The notes below the pieces were generated by a model, which ran no database searches, was not told where the DNA came from, and saw only the letters and a program-made list of their open reading frames with translations. From Taudactylus pleione (taxonomy: Eukaryota; Chordata; Amphibia; Anura; Myobatrachidae), in contig JAUIMM010002538.1 of the NCBI GenBank assembly GCA_031769625.1, forward strand, positions 831,773 through 895,772: 64,000 nucleotides of DNA. The letters are read 5' to 3'. The translations under genes and the position numbers were made by a program. Below, piece by piece: positions 42,600-52,458 of the stretch (positions are counted from its first letter, which is position 1; each line of letters begins with the position of its first letter).

Positions 42600-43065
42600 A
42601 GAAAACATTTTTAACCCTGCTGCCCATTTTGCAGCTTCATCGGCTCTGTTGTTGCCCAGTGACACCGGATCATCCTCACATGTATGGGCTTTACATTTAA
42701 TTACTGCCACCGCTTTGGGCAGTTGGATTGCTTCTAAAAGATGTTTTATGTGTCGGGAATGTGCAACTGTTGTGCCTGCTGCTGTCATAAAATTTCTCAG
42801 ATGCCATAGAGCCCCAAAATCGTGCACCACCCCGAACGCATACCTCGAGTCAGTCTAAATGTTAGAAGATTTGCCTGCTGCCAGTTCACATGCTCTAGTT
42901 AGTGCTACTAACTCTGCCACCTGGGCTGAGTGAGGAGGACCAAGAGGTTTAGCTTCTATGATGTCTGTGTCATTTACAACAGCATAACCTGTACATAATT
43001 CACCTGTGTCTGTTTGTCTATGACAACTCCCATCCGTATAAAAAGTCACATCCACATTCTCTAAA
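42600..43065 (-). pseudogene. pol: RNase H part of pol, in-frame amber stop
   Basis: RNase H removes the RNA strand during reverse transcription. Recognisable motifs in order are FYTDGSC (first catalytic Asp), AELVALTRA (Glu), TDSRYAFG (second Asp) and NRADEAAK (last Asp), so the catalytic set is still encoded. A TAG at 42855-42857 sits just before the TDSRYAFG motif in the same frame and would truncate the polyprotein there. The RNase H follows reverse transcriptase directly, as expected. Confidence 0.88.
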
Positions 43066-44639
43066 GGTGTGTCACGTATGTCAGGTCTAGCAGTAAAGGT
43101 CTGATTCAGATATTCTATACAAACGTGCATATCATTTTGTCCGCTGAACTCACCTCCCGCCAGCAACTCGCCTCCTTTCACCCTGTGTACATCATGTTGT
43201 ACATATGGTAAATACGTTGCTGGATTCAGCGTGCTGCAATGTTTAACAGTGATGTTTGTGGGTGCGATTAGAGCTAGTTCCCATTTGGTAAACCTAGCTG
43301 AAGAGACGTGTCTGGCTTGAGCTGAGTTCAACAGAGAAGATACAGCGTGGGGAGTATAGACAATCATATCATGACCCAATACTACGTCCTCAATTTTACT
43401 CACCAATAAAGCAGTAGCTGCTACACTTCTAAAACAAGTGGGGAGTGATCTTGCTACAGTATCCAATTGGGCACTGTAGTATGCTACGGGCCTACTGGCA
43501 TCATGTTTTTGTGTAAGGACACCTGCCGCACAACCATCGGCTTTCGTACAATACAAATCAAAAGGTTTTTCATAATCGGGTATTCCCAATGCAGGAGATT
43601 TTGTCAGACTATCCTTAAGATTAAGAAAAGCCTGCTCTGTTTCCTCTGTGTGTATGACATGATCGGGCTTTGAGGAAGAGACTAACTCCTGTAAAGGCAA
43701 GGCCAGAATAGAAAAACCTGGGATCCACATTCTACAGTATCCACACATTCCCAAGAAGGTACAAATTTGCTGTTGATTCTGCAGCAGTGTCATGTTCTGT
43801 ATGGCCTGGATTCTATCATTTGTAAGATGTCGTAACCTCTGGGTTAGGCAGTGTCCCAAATATTTTACTCTGGATTGGCACGGCTGTAGTTTGTCAGCCA
43901 CCTTGTGTCCTCTATGCGAGAGATGAAGCAACAAAAGTTTAGTATCATTCAAACATGACATAAACCAGTCAGAACATAGCAATAAATCGTCCACATATTG
44001 AATTAGAACAGATCCATTGGCAGGTAGAAAAGATTGTAAACAGTTGTGCAATGTCTGGGAGAAGATACTGGGGCTGTATATGAAACCTTGGGGTAACCGT
44101 GTCCATGTGTATTGTACACCTCTGTATGTAAATGCGAATAGATATTGACAGGGTGGAGAGGCACAGAGAAGAAAGCAGAACAGAGGTCAATGACAGTGAA
44201 ATGGGTTGCATTTGGTGGGATCTGCAAAAGGATGACAGCTGGATTTGGCACTACAGGGAATTGGCTCTCTACTACCTTATTAACACCTCTAAGGTCTTGT
44301 ACCAGCCTATAACCCCTCCCACCACTCTTCTTCACCGGGAAGATGGGACTGTTGGCTACACTAGCTGTACGAACTAAAATTCCCTGTTGCAATAATCACT
44401 CAATTATTGGAAAAACCCCTAATTCTACCTCCTGTTTTAGTGGGTACTGGGGAATTTTTGGAGCTTGCCTACTGCTTTGTAAATTTACCATTACAGGGCT
44501 TACATTTGCCATTAATCCAGTGTTCTGTCCATCCTTAGTCCAAAGAGAATCTGGAATTTGGGACATTTCATCTACCTGAGATGGATTTTCATTTAAACTT
44601 GTAGAGTGATACATTATCCTTTGGGGAGTGTCCAACATA
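43066..44639 (-). pseudogene. pol: Reverse transcriptase part of pol, one stop and one frameshift
   Basis: RNA/DNA-dependent DNA polymerase. Motifs in order are SPIFPVKKSG and YRLVQDLRGVN (fingers), FTVIDLCSAFFSVPLHP (first catalytic Asp) and IQYVDDLLL (the YVDD active site, near 43990), followed by the thumb/connection region with FLGMCGYCRMWIPGF. A TGA at 44396-44398 interrupts the N-terminal part in frame. A one-base shift lies near 44147-44151, just after the first catalytic motif; the rest is open to the RNase H amber. YVDD and the surrounding motifs fit gamma/epsilon-type polymerases. The boundary with protease is approximate. Confidence 0.92.
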
Positions 44640-45037
44640 TCCCGCACCTCATGTGCAACTCTCTCTGGGATATCTAATAATACACCATCAGGGTTGCAAT
44701 ATATAACACATCCCATCTTACATAACAAGTCTCTTCCCAGCAGGTTAGTAGGAGTCGCAGCAGCCAGAAGGAAAGAATGCCTGGTATGCAATGGCCCAAT
44801 AGTAACCTCTGTGGACTTTGTTAAAGGACAATGTTCCACTTTACCTGTTACACCCATTGTTGGTACTGTCTCGTTGGTCACCTGTAAATTAACGGGAGAT
44901 TTTATCACTGACCTGGTTGCCCCTGTGTCTACAAGAAAAGGATATTCAGTACCAGCTACATCAACCATCATGACCGGTTCTTCCCTAGTACTTCCCGTTA
45001 ACCTGACTATCTGTAGACTACAGGTATGACCTGACTC
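44640..45037 (-). pseudogene. pro: Protease part of gag-pro-pol
   Basis: Retroviral aspartic protease, which cuts Gag and Gag-Pol. The active-site motif FLVDTGAT lies near 44920 and the C-terminal helix motif NLLGRDLL near 44755, a normal spacing for the family. It starts 22 codons after the gag UAG, in the same frame, so expression would depend on stop-codon readthrough. This segment has no internal stop and is the best-preserved enzyme domain in the provirus. It runs on into reverse transcriptase, where a TGA at 44396-44398 breaks the frame. Confidence 0.9.
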
Positions 45038-45040
45038 CTA
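45038..45040 (-). promoter_or_regulatory. Gag-terminating UAG with pro-pol in the same frame (readthrough site)
   Basis: Gag ends with TAG directly followed by GAGTCAGGTCAT, and the protease frame continues unshifted. In murine leukemia virus the same layout is decoded by about 5% UAG suppression helped by a downstream pseudoknot. The layout is seen; readthrough is inferred from family knowledge, and the element is no longer functional anyway. Confidence 0.7.
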
Positions 45041-46918
45041 GCGTTGGCTACCATTCTCCAATAAAGCATTTACGGCCACAATTGGAGCTGGTGCCTGCTG
45101 GACATTTGCTGGTCTCTGTGCATTTTCCTTATGGGGATATCCAGGTCTTCCCTGATTTGGGGTCCATACTCTTTTTACTGTACAGTGTCCTGTTTGTTTA
45201 CAATTAAAACATGTCCGTGGATCGGGAGAAGACACATGTTGTTGTGAGGTTTGAGTAAAGGGTAAAGGTGGTGGATATGGGTAAGGATAGGGAGGGTAAG
45301 GGTATTGTGGGGGATATGAGGTTTGTGAGTAGTATGGGACCTGTGGTTGTATAGGGTTTGTGGAATAGAGCTGTGTTTGTTGTTGCGTGGGGTTAGTGAG
45401 GGCATATAACTGTTCAGGTGTAAGAGTGTGTGCAGATGCGAGTGTGTCTGTTGGCTGTGATGTTACCGTCATTCCCTCCAGAGCTTGTATACTGACAGCC
45501 ATTAGTTTTTCGCTCTGGGTCTCTCTCTTCTTTGAGATGTTTTAATCATGTTCGATGGCGGTTTCTATGAGGGTATCTATTGTGAGTCCCCGCCAGCCAG
45601 GCTGTGAGGTCTGAACCCGGGTTTTTAAACTCTCTTTCAGACCATCCACGAGTACCATGACTATCATTCCCCTGTGGTGAGTGCTATCTTTAATATCTTC
45701 TAACCCAGTGTACTGGGTGATAGCCTGCAGAGCCCGGTCGCAATAATCTTCTGCAGATTCACTCTCTTTTTGCTTAAAATAAATACCCAATTGAGTTACA
45801 ATGCGGGAAATGTTACCTTGGTTTACTTGGTCTGTTAAGGGAACGTCACCATCCAATACACAATCCGTGATAAATTTTGTCACATCGGTATTGCGTGGTA
45901 GACAGGCCCTTAACAACACACGCCAATCTTTATTAGTTGGCTCATGAGAACTACCCAAATTTCTCAAAAATCTTTGACATTTGGCTAGTTCCTTTTTGGG
46001 ATCGGGGAAATCATTTATGATGGAATTTAGTTCTGCTCTTGTACAAGGACAATGCATTACTACTTCCCTCGTGGGCACTACACCGTTTGCATCCGCATTT
46101 CCATTCGGAACAGTTATTGTCCGAATGGGATGCAGACCGGCAGCGCTGCTACCTTTGACCTGGTTACCTGGTTGGGGGTTTAATCTGTTGCTGCTACGTA
46201 TGGTATTAACAACTTCCTCTACGGGTGCAGAGGGTGTTAGCACTTCCCTTACTGTTACTGATGGAGATGACGGCACCACTCGTGATTGTTGTGATGCAGC
46301 ATCTATCATTTGCACAGCATGGGAAATGGCAGACATTACAATAGGCTCATCATCCACATCATAAACATTTTCTTTATGGTTGCTTAAGAGAGGGTACAAA
46401 TTGCTTGTTACATTTTTATGGGTATTTTTGGTAACTGTACTTGCACCTCCATCCACACAAGGTGGGGGTGGTGAGTGTGAACTGCTAGCAATACTCTCCA
46501 CAACACTACCTTGTTGCACGTGTGTGCCATTTTGCGGCTCGCCCATATTGCAATTCAGCGTCGCGGATGTATTCTCTGGCAATGCGCTCGCAACGCTAGT
46601 TTGCGTCGCTTGCACATTTTTAAGCCACGCATCCCCTTCATGCTGCCACAACTTTAAACATTCATAATATTTTACCTATTTCTCTCGGGAGCGCATCAGA
46701 CTGATGTGATCCCGGACATTATCTAGTACATTTTTATCAAAACTACCAATTCTGGGAAATGGTCTAACACTCTTCATCGTCATTTTAAACCATACATCAC
46801 AATACCTTATCACATAAGTACCAGACTTAGTATGCATAGTACGATGGGCCAATCCAAACAGCGCTTCCATTAGCAGCACATCATTGTCTAACATCTCTAC
46901 TGTTTGCGTGGCTCCCAT
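45041..46918 (-). pseudogene. gag: gag pseudogene with two in-frame stops
   Basis: Structural polyprotein of about 625 codons. The start at 46918 was chosen because it gives MGATQ, with Gly2 as the myristoylation site of retroviral matrix proteins, and lies 66 bases after a splice donor. Order: a matrix-like N-terminus; a Ser/Thr/Pro-rich middle; a capsid region with CDRALQAITQYTG near 45730; a Pro/Tyr-rich stretch containing PPQY, a PPXY late-domain motif, near 45305; and a single zinc knuckle near 45205. Two in-frame stops interrupt it: TAG at 46676-46678 and TAA at 45542-45544; coding continues in the same frame after each. The knuckle reads CFNCKQTGHCTVKR, so the fourth ligand (Cys) is replaced by Arg. 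Matrix and capsid assignments rest on position rather than strong motifs. Confidence 0.88.
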
Positions 46919-46983
46919 TCTGAGACAACTCCTATGCTTTTCAATAAAGATTTAAACTTGTGAAAGACAATCAAGATACTTTC

Positions 46984-46992
46984 ACTTACCTG
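46984..46992 (-). promoter_or_regulatory. Major 5' splice donor candidate
   Basis: The minus strand reads CAG|GTAAGT, a perfect match to the vertebrate donor consensus, 66 bases upstream of the gag ATG. This is the expected place for the donor of a spliced env mRNA. A weak acceptor candidate (AAATTTGCAG|G) lies about 20 bases before the env ATG, near 41370. Confidence 0.55.
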
Positions 46993-47009
46993 TGGATGAT
47001 TTAAACGGC

Positions 47010-47115
47010 AGCGCCCACACACCTGGATAAGATTTGAAAAAGGCAACTTCCACTCCCAGATAAGATTTAGTAAGGCAACTTCCACACCTATGGAGTTAAG
47101 TAGGCTACATCCACG
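47010..47115 (-). repeat. Imperfect ~32-bp tandem repeats in the leader
   Basis: Plus-strand GATAAGATTTGAAAAAGGC and GATAAGATTTAGTAAGGC are each followed by AACTTCCAC; a third, weaker copy ends GGCTACATCCAC. Three units are visible at a spacing of about 30-35 bp. Confidence 0.55.
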
Positions 47116-47724
47116 CACCTCTCTACAACAAAGACAACATGTACACCTGCTACTGTGTCTAGAACGGTAAGCTGCTTACCGAGCGACTAGCACTTAGCCC
47201 TTAAAGGTCATACGGTACCTCTAACTGTAGGGAACAAGTTACCCCTAACAACAAATACTCACTGTTACACACTTTTTCCTGCGCAAAAAAATACACGTTA
47301 ACCCAGATATTGATAACAATTGAAAAATGTAAACCTCAACGGCTTTATTTGAACACGTGGCAGCACAACCGGAAGTACGTATATGCTATTGTGTGACCAG
47401 TCACATACACAATAATGCGACTACCACACAAGCGTATGACAACTTTTTAGCTGTGTACGCAAAAGTGCGTCTTTACTGTGCGCAAAACTGCGACTCAGCC
47501 GCGTGCTCAATATTGCGGCACCCCTTTAAACGTTAGGTTCTATCAACAAAGGAAATCAAACTTTTTCCTCTCTTGTCCCTGGATTCTAGTCAGTGTCCCT
47601 GGTTCACACGAAAATGGATAGCGATCTTTCAGCACAAAGTGGTTGCAGGTAAACCCTGCATGTGGCCACTCCACCCTTTGCTGAGATATCGATAACCGTA
47701 TGTGCCGTGTGATTAGGTAAGTGA

Positions 47725-47742
47725 CTTCACTATGAGCCCCCA
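47725..47742 (-). other. Primer binding site, tRNA-Pro-like in its first half
   Basis: Two bases after the 5' LTR end the minus strand reads TGGGGGCTCATAGTGAAG. The first nine bases match the tRNA-Pro PBS of murine leukemia virus (TGGGGGCTCGTCCGGGAT); the second half does not. The 2-base spacing also equals that of murine leukemia virus. Confidence 0.6.
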
Positions 47743-48081
47743 ACTAAGGATACTGCCTGTAAACCTCTATATACCCCTGCCTGTACCTTCTAATATCCTT
47801 CCTATAAACCTCTCAGGATGACGCTAATTTGCGTACGCAGTTATACAGTAAATAAAGACTCCAGACCTAGAATCTGTGGTTCCAAAGCACAAAATATTAT
47901 CAAGTAAAAGTACAGCAGTTACACGCTATGATCCTCATATAATCTTAGTGCAAAGAGATTATACAGACCCAAGTACAATAAGACATACAAAGCGCTCTCT
48001 GGTCCAGATGTTAGGCATCAGCAAGAAACCCCTCATCAATCAGCATTCTGCACAAAGACTAGGAACCCAGGGTCAGCACAC

Positions 48082-48096
48082 ATATTTATACCCCCC
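48082..48096 (-). promoter_or_regulatory. TATA-like box in the 5' LTR
   Basis: Identical GGGGGGTATAAATAT on the minus strand, as in the 3' LTR. It would place the proviral transcription start at about 48050-48060, giving a transcript that enters the primer binding site about 310 bp later. Inferred from sequence only. Confidence 0.4.
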
Positions 48097-49239
48097 AGAA
48101 ATAAACAACACAATAGAGAAGTTTGTTGCTAATACCATTGGTCCTAAAGGAGAGGGCATATGTTACAAGGCATTTAACAGGTTGATTCAAATAGACACAA
48201 CCCAGCCTCTAACAACTGGGGGTCTCTGGTTTCCTGCCTCATGCAATCATCCTAACAGTTGTTCATATAAAGTACATTTTGTTGCTTGAAGTCTCTGCGG
48301 TCCATAAGTTGAGAATGCATGATGCAATCTCCACACCGATGGTACCGGAATACTGTTGAAAGAGTACGCATCAGTACAATACCAACCACAGCTTACTTAT
48401 CATGTATAAAACCTTAGTTACCAAATAATTTTTATTTCACAGCATTTATGCTAAATGAACAAACTTATACTTTAAAGCTTATTAAACCTTTTATGTGATT
48501 ATGTAATGTGTAAGTATGCAGGGTGTGATGTAAAGACGCTAGTTAACTTGGGGCAGATGCGTGCGCATGAAGCTAATAAACAGCGTTTTCATACAGGATC
48601 TTATGCTTTTGCTAATATGCGATTAGTTAACAGCGCAATTGTGCGTATTAATGTGTGTATGAGAAATGGTGCACTTAAATCTCACTTAAACTAAGTGAAC
48701 ACCTAGCAGTGCGGAATGCTGAACCTTATAGTTCCACATGCCCCCCTCTCTCAGCAGCCCCCACCCTTCCCAGGCTCAAAAGTACAGTCCTTAGTTCTCC
48801 CAGGTTCTTGTGTAGATGCAAATTAGCACAGCTACAAGACCCAAACCTCAGATAACACTCTAGGCTTTGAAGGTATTTTATTGTCGGAAGCCTGCTAACG
48901 TAAGGTGCTAGAAACGACCCTCTTGCTGTATTCGAGCAGGGCCACCTGGAGTGAGAGCAGACGTTATGTCCAGGAAGCTTGTCTACACAGGCCAGTTGTC
49001 ACGTGGCCATTTGCTCTGTTTAGCTAATGCAATCCAATTTTGACATACTGTACAGCCATTTCTGAAATATATCCTTTAGGGGAATTATAATAATATACAC
49101 TTTATCCAGAGCACCCAAACTATGTAAAGTCATGAAATGGGCTTTTGGTGAATCACCGTAACTTATGGCGATGGTCACAAATTCAATCGCATGATGCTAA
49201 TAGTAATATCGCCACATGTACTAAAGTGTGAGTTTATCT

Positions 49240-49326
49240 AAAATGGCACTTAGGCAGCCATTCGCAAAATGGCATCTTGCGATCTCATTTCCAAGATGGC
49301 GTCTTGCGGCCAGTCGCAAGATGGTG
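49240..49326 (-). promoter_or_regulatory. YY1-like motif cluster at the start of U3 (5' LTR)
   Basis: Contains AAAATGGCAC, GCAGCCATTCGC, AAAATGGCATC, CCAAGATGGCGTC and CAAGATGGTGTC. Positions match those in the 3' LTR; most differences between the two clusters are CpG/TpG/CpA changes. Confidence 0.4.
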
Positions 49327-49382
49327 TCGCTGCAATTCAAATTTAAACTGATCTTGTCTCAGTCAATAATCCAGCTTCGACA

Positions 49383-49386
49383 GTAT
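49383..49386. other. Target site duplication, right copy (GTAT)
   Basis: Matches the satellite consensus exactly and pairs with GGAT at 37584-37587. The next bases, GCAGCTTTATCCC, resume the satellite in phase. Confidence 0.7.
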
Positions 49387-51151
49387 GCAGCTTTATCCCT
49401 GCACTCACATATAGCTAACACCTCTACACGTCATTGGCGGTACAGATCATACCCTGTGTATGCAGTTTCATGCCCACACTCACATATAGCCAACACCTCT
49501 ACACGTCACTGGTGGTACAGATCGTACTGTGTGTATGCAGCTTTATCCCCACACTCACATAGAGCCAACACCTCTACACATCACTGGTGGTACAGATCAT
49601 ACCATGTGTATGCAGCTTTATACCCGCACTCACATATAGCCAACACCTCTACACATCACTGGTGGTACAGATCGTACTCTGTGTATGCAGCTTTATCCCC
49701 ACACTCACATAGAGCCAACACCTCTACACATCACTGCTGGTACAGATCATACCATGTGTATGCAGCTTTATACCCGCACTCACATATAGCCAACACCTCT
49801 ACACATCACTGGTGATACAGATCACACCGTGTGTATGCAGCTTTATCCCCGCACCCACATATAGCCAACACCTCTACACATCACTGGTGGTACAGATCGT
49901 ACTGTGTGTATGCAGCTTTATCCCCACACTCAAATATAGCCAACACTTCTACACATCACTGGTGGTACAGATCATACCGTGTGTATGCAGCTTTAACCCC
50001 GCACTCACATATAGCCAACACCTCTACACATCACTGGTGGTACAGATCATACCATGTGTATGCAGCTTTATACCCGCACTCACATATAGCCAACACCTCT
50101 ACACGTCACTGGTGGTACAGATCGTACCGTGAGAATGCTGATAAAAACCACACACTCACATATAGCCAACACCTCTACACATCACTGGTGATACAGATCG
50201 TACCGTGTGTATGCAGCTTTGTCCCCACACACACATATAGCCAACACCTCTACACGTCCCTGGTGGTACAGATCATACCATGTGTATGCAGCTTTATCTC
50301 CGCACTCACATATAGCCAACACCTGTACACATCACTGGATTTACAGATCATACTGTGTGTATACAGCTTTATCCCCGCACTCACATATAGCCAACACCTC
50401 TACAAGTCACTGGAGATACAGATCATACCGTGTGTATGCAGCTTTATCCCTACACTCACATATAGCTAACACCTCTACAAGTCACTGGTGATACAGATCA
50501 TACCGTGTGTATGCAGCTTTATCCCCACACTCACATATAGCCAACACCTCTACACGTCCCTGGTGGTAGAGATCATACCGTCTGTATGTAGCTTTATCCC
50601 CGCACTCACATATAGCCAACACCTCTACAAGTCACTGGTGATACAGATCATACCGTGTGTATGCAGCTTTATCCCCGCACTCACATATAGCCAACGCCTC
50701 TACAAATCACTGGTGGTACAGATCGTACCGTGTGAATGCAGCTTTATCCCCACACTCACATATAGCCAACACCGATACACGTCACTGGTGGTACAGATTG
50801 TACAGTGTGTATGCAGCTTTATACCCGCACTCACAAATAGCCAACACCTCTACACATCACAGGTGGTACAGATCGTACCGTGAGTATGCTGCTAAAACCC
50901 CACACTCACATATAGCCAACACCTCTACAAGTCACTGGTGGTACAGATCGTACCATGAGTATGCAGCTTTATCCCCGCACTCACATATAGCCAACACCTC
51001 TAAACATCACTGGTGGAACAGATCATACCGTGTGTATGCAGCTTTATCCCCGCACTCACTTATAGCCAACACCTCTACACGTCACTGGTGGTAGAGATCG
51101 TACTGTGTGAATGCAGCATTTATCCCCACACTCACATATAGCCAACACCAC
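49387..51151. repeat. 75-bp satellite between the 5' LTR and an LTR fragment
   Basis: Same 75-bp family and orientation as the left block, about 23 monomers, with its own variants: ATAGCTAACACC and TGGCGGTACAG at the left edge, GAGAATGCTGATAAAAACC near 50132, CTGGATTTACAG near 50336 and CTGGAGATACAG near 50411. The last monomer is cut at about 51150, where an LTR fragment begins. No gene is present. Confidence 0.95.
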
Positions 51152-51217
51152 CAAGACGGTGTCGCTGCAATTCAATTTTAAACTGATCTTGTCTCAGACA
51201 ATAATCCAGCTTCGACA
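51152..51217 (-). mobile_element. 66-bp fragment of the ERV LTR (U3 edge)
   Basis: Matches 49317-49382 closely. It ends in CAGCTTCGACA and is followed by the same GTATGCAGCTTTATCCC satellite start and the same rare neighbours (ATAGCTAACACC, TGGCGGTACAG, ATACCCTGTG, GCAGTTTCAT). The offset is 1835 bp. This is a duplicated LTR/satellite junction, not an independent solo LTR. Confidence 0.85.
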
Positions 51218-52458
51218 GTATGCAGCTTTATCCCCGCACTCACATATAGCTAACACCTCTACACGTCACTGGCGGTACAGATCATACCCTGTGTATGCAG
51301 TTTCATCCCCGCACTCACATATAGCCAACACCTCTACACGTCACTGGTGGTACAGATCGTACTGTGTGTATGCAGCTTTATCCCCACACTCACATATAGC
51401 CAACAACTCTACACATCACTGGTGGTACAGATCATACCGTGTGTATGCAGCTTTATCCCCGCACTCACATATAGCCAACACCTCTACACATCACTGGTGG
51501 TACAGATCATACCGTGTGTATGCAGCTTTATCCCTGCACTCACATATAGCCAACACCTCTACACGTCACTGGTGGTGCAGATCGTACCATGAGTATGCTG
51601 CTAAAACCCCACACTCACTTATAGCCAACACCTCTACACGTCACTGGTGGAACAGATCATACTGTGTATATGCAGCTTTATCCCCGCACTCACATATAGC
51701 CAACACCTCTACACATCACTGGTTGTACAGATCATACCTTGTGTATGCAGCTTTATCCCCACACTCACATATAGCCAACACCTCTACACATCCCTGGTGG
51801 TAGAGATCATACCATGTGTATGCAGCTTTATCCCCGCACTCACATATAGCCAACACCTGTACACATCACTGGTGGTACAGATCATACTGTGTGTATACAG
51901 CTTTATCCCCGCACTCACAAATAGACAACACCTCTACACATCACTGGTGATACAGATCATACCGTGCGTATGCAGCTTTATCCCCACACTCACATAAAGC
52001 CATCACCTCTACACATCACTGGTGGTACAGATCGTACCGTGTGTATGCAGCTTTATCCCCGCACTCACATATAGCCAACACCTCTACACATTACTGGTGA
52101 TACAGATCGTACCGTGTGTATGCAGCTTTATCCCCGCACTCACATATAGCCAACACCTCTACAAGTCACTGGTGGTACAGATCGTACCGTGTGTATGCAG
52201 CTTTATCCCCGCACTCACATATAGCTAATGCCTCTACAAGTCACTGGTGGTACAGATCGTACTGTGTGTATGCAGATTAATCCCCGCACTCACATATAGC
52301 CAACACCTCTACACATCACTGGTGATACAGATCCGTACCGTGTGTATGCAGCTTTATCCCCGCACTCACATATAGCCAACACCTCTACACATCACTGGTG
52401 ATACAGATTCGTACCGTGTGTATGCAGCTTTATCCCCGCACTCACGTATAGCCAACAC
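51218..52458. repeat. 75-bp satellite, rightmost block
   Basis: About 16 monomers of the same family; the first few repeat the order seen from 49383. Single-base insertions appear in the last units (GATCCGTACC near 52331, GATTCGTACC near 52407). The array stops inside a monomer at GCCAACAC and the AT/G-rich minisatellite starts directly. Confidence 0.95.

Larger units (their letters stand above)
46919..47724 (-). other. Retroviral leader (packaging/5' untranslated region)
   Basis: About 800 bp between the primer binding site and gag without a convincing gene. It contains a three-fold imperfect repeat (see 47010-47115), a splice donor at 46984-46992 and a minus-strand AATAAA at 47344-47349. 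RNA packaging signals normally sit here, but no specific structure was identified. Confidence 0.6.
37588..49382 (-). mobile_element. Endogenous retrovirus (class I, gamma/epsilon-like), decayed full-length provirus
   Basis: An 11.8-kb element with two ~1.64-kb direct LTRs enclosing, on the minus strand, PBS, leader, gag, pro, pol and env in retroviral order. Assignment to class I rests on several sequence features: gag and pro-pol share one frame with a single UAG between them; the PBS starts TGGGGGCTC as in tRNA-Pro-primed viruses; the nucleocapsid has one zinc knuckle; the integrase ends in a GPY-type domain; SU carries CWVC; and the target duplication is 4 bp. The LTRs differ at roughly 60 of ~1640 positions by hand count (about 4%), many at CpG, so the insertion is not recent. 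All three genes are broken. Inserted into, and now flanked by, the 75-bp satellite. Confidence 0.93.
47745..49382 (-). repeat. 5' LTR of the provirus (1638 bp)
   Basis: Direct repeat of 37588-39234, joined on its U3 side to satellite at GTATGCAGC and on its U5 side to the primer binding site. On the minus strand it begins TGTCGAAGCTGG and ends ATCCTTA. Shared contents are a YY1-like cluster in early U3, a TATA-like box, and a plus-strand (antisense) 62-codon open frame at 48506-48694. A 137-codon antisense frame at 47876-48289 is broken in the other LTR. Confidence 0.9.

Noticed and set aside
39960..46667. Plus-strand open frames of 60-130 codons across the provirus
   Set aside because: They are antisense shadows of gag, pol and env and have no motifs of their own.
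46897..47118. 73-codon minus-strand open frame overlapping the gag start
   Set aside because: Out of frame with gag and largely made of the leader's tandem repeat; no recognisable domain.
47876..48289. 137-codon antisense open frame in the 5' LTR
   Set aside because: The matching region of the 3' LTR has a different N-terminal frame and a stop at 38047-38049, so there is no sign of constraint.
51152..51217. Independent solo LTR or second retroviral insertion
   Set aside because: Only 66 bp of one edge is present and the flanking satellite matches the original insertion junction, so duplication explains it better.
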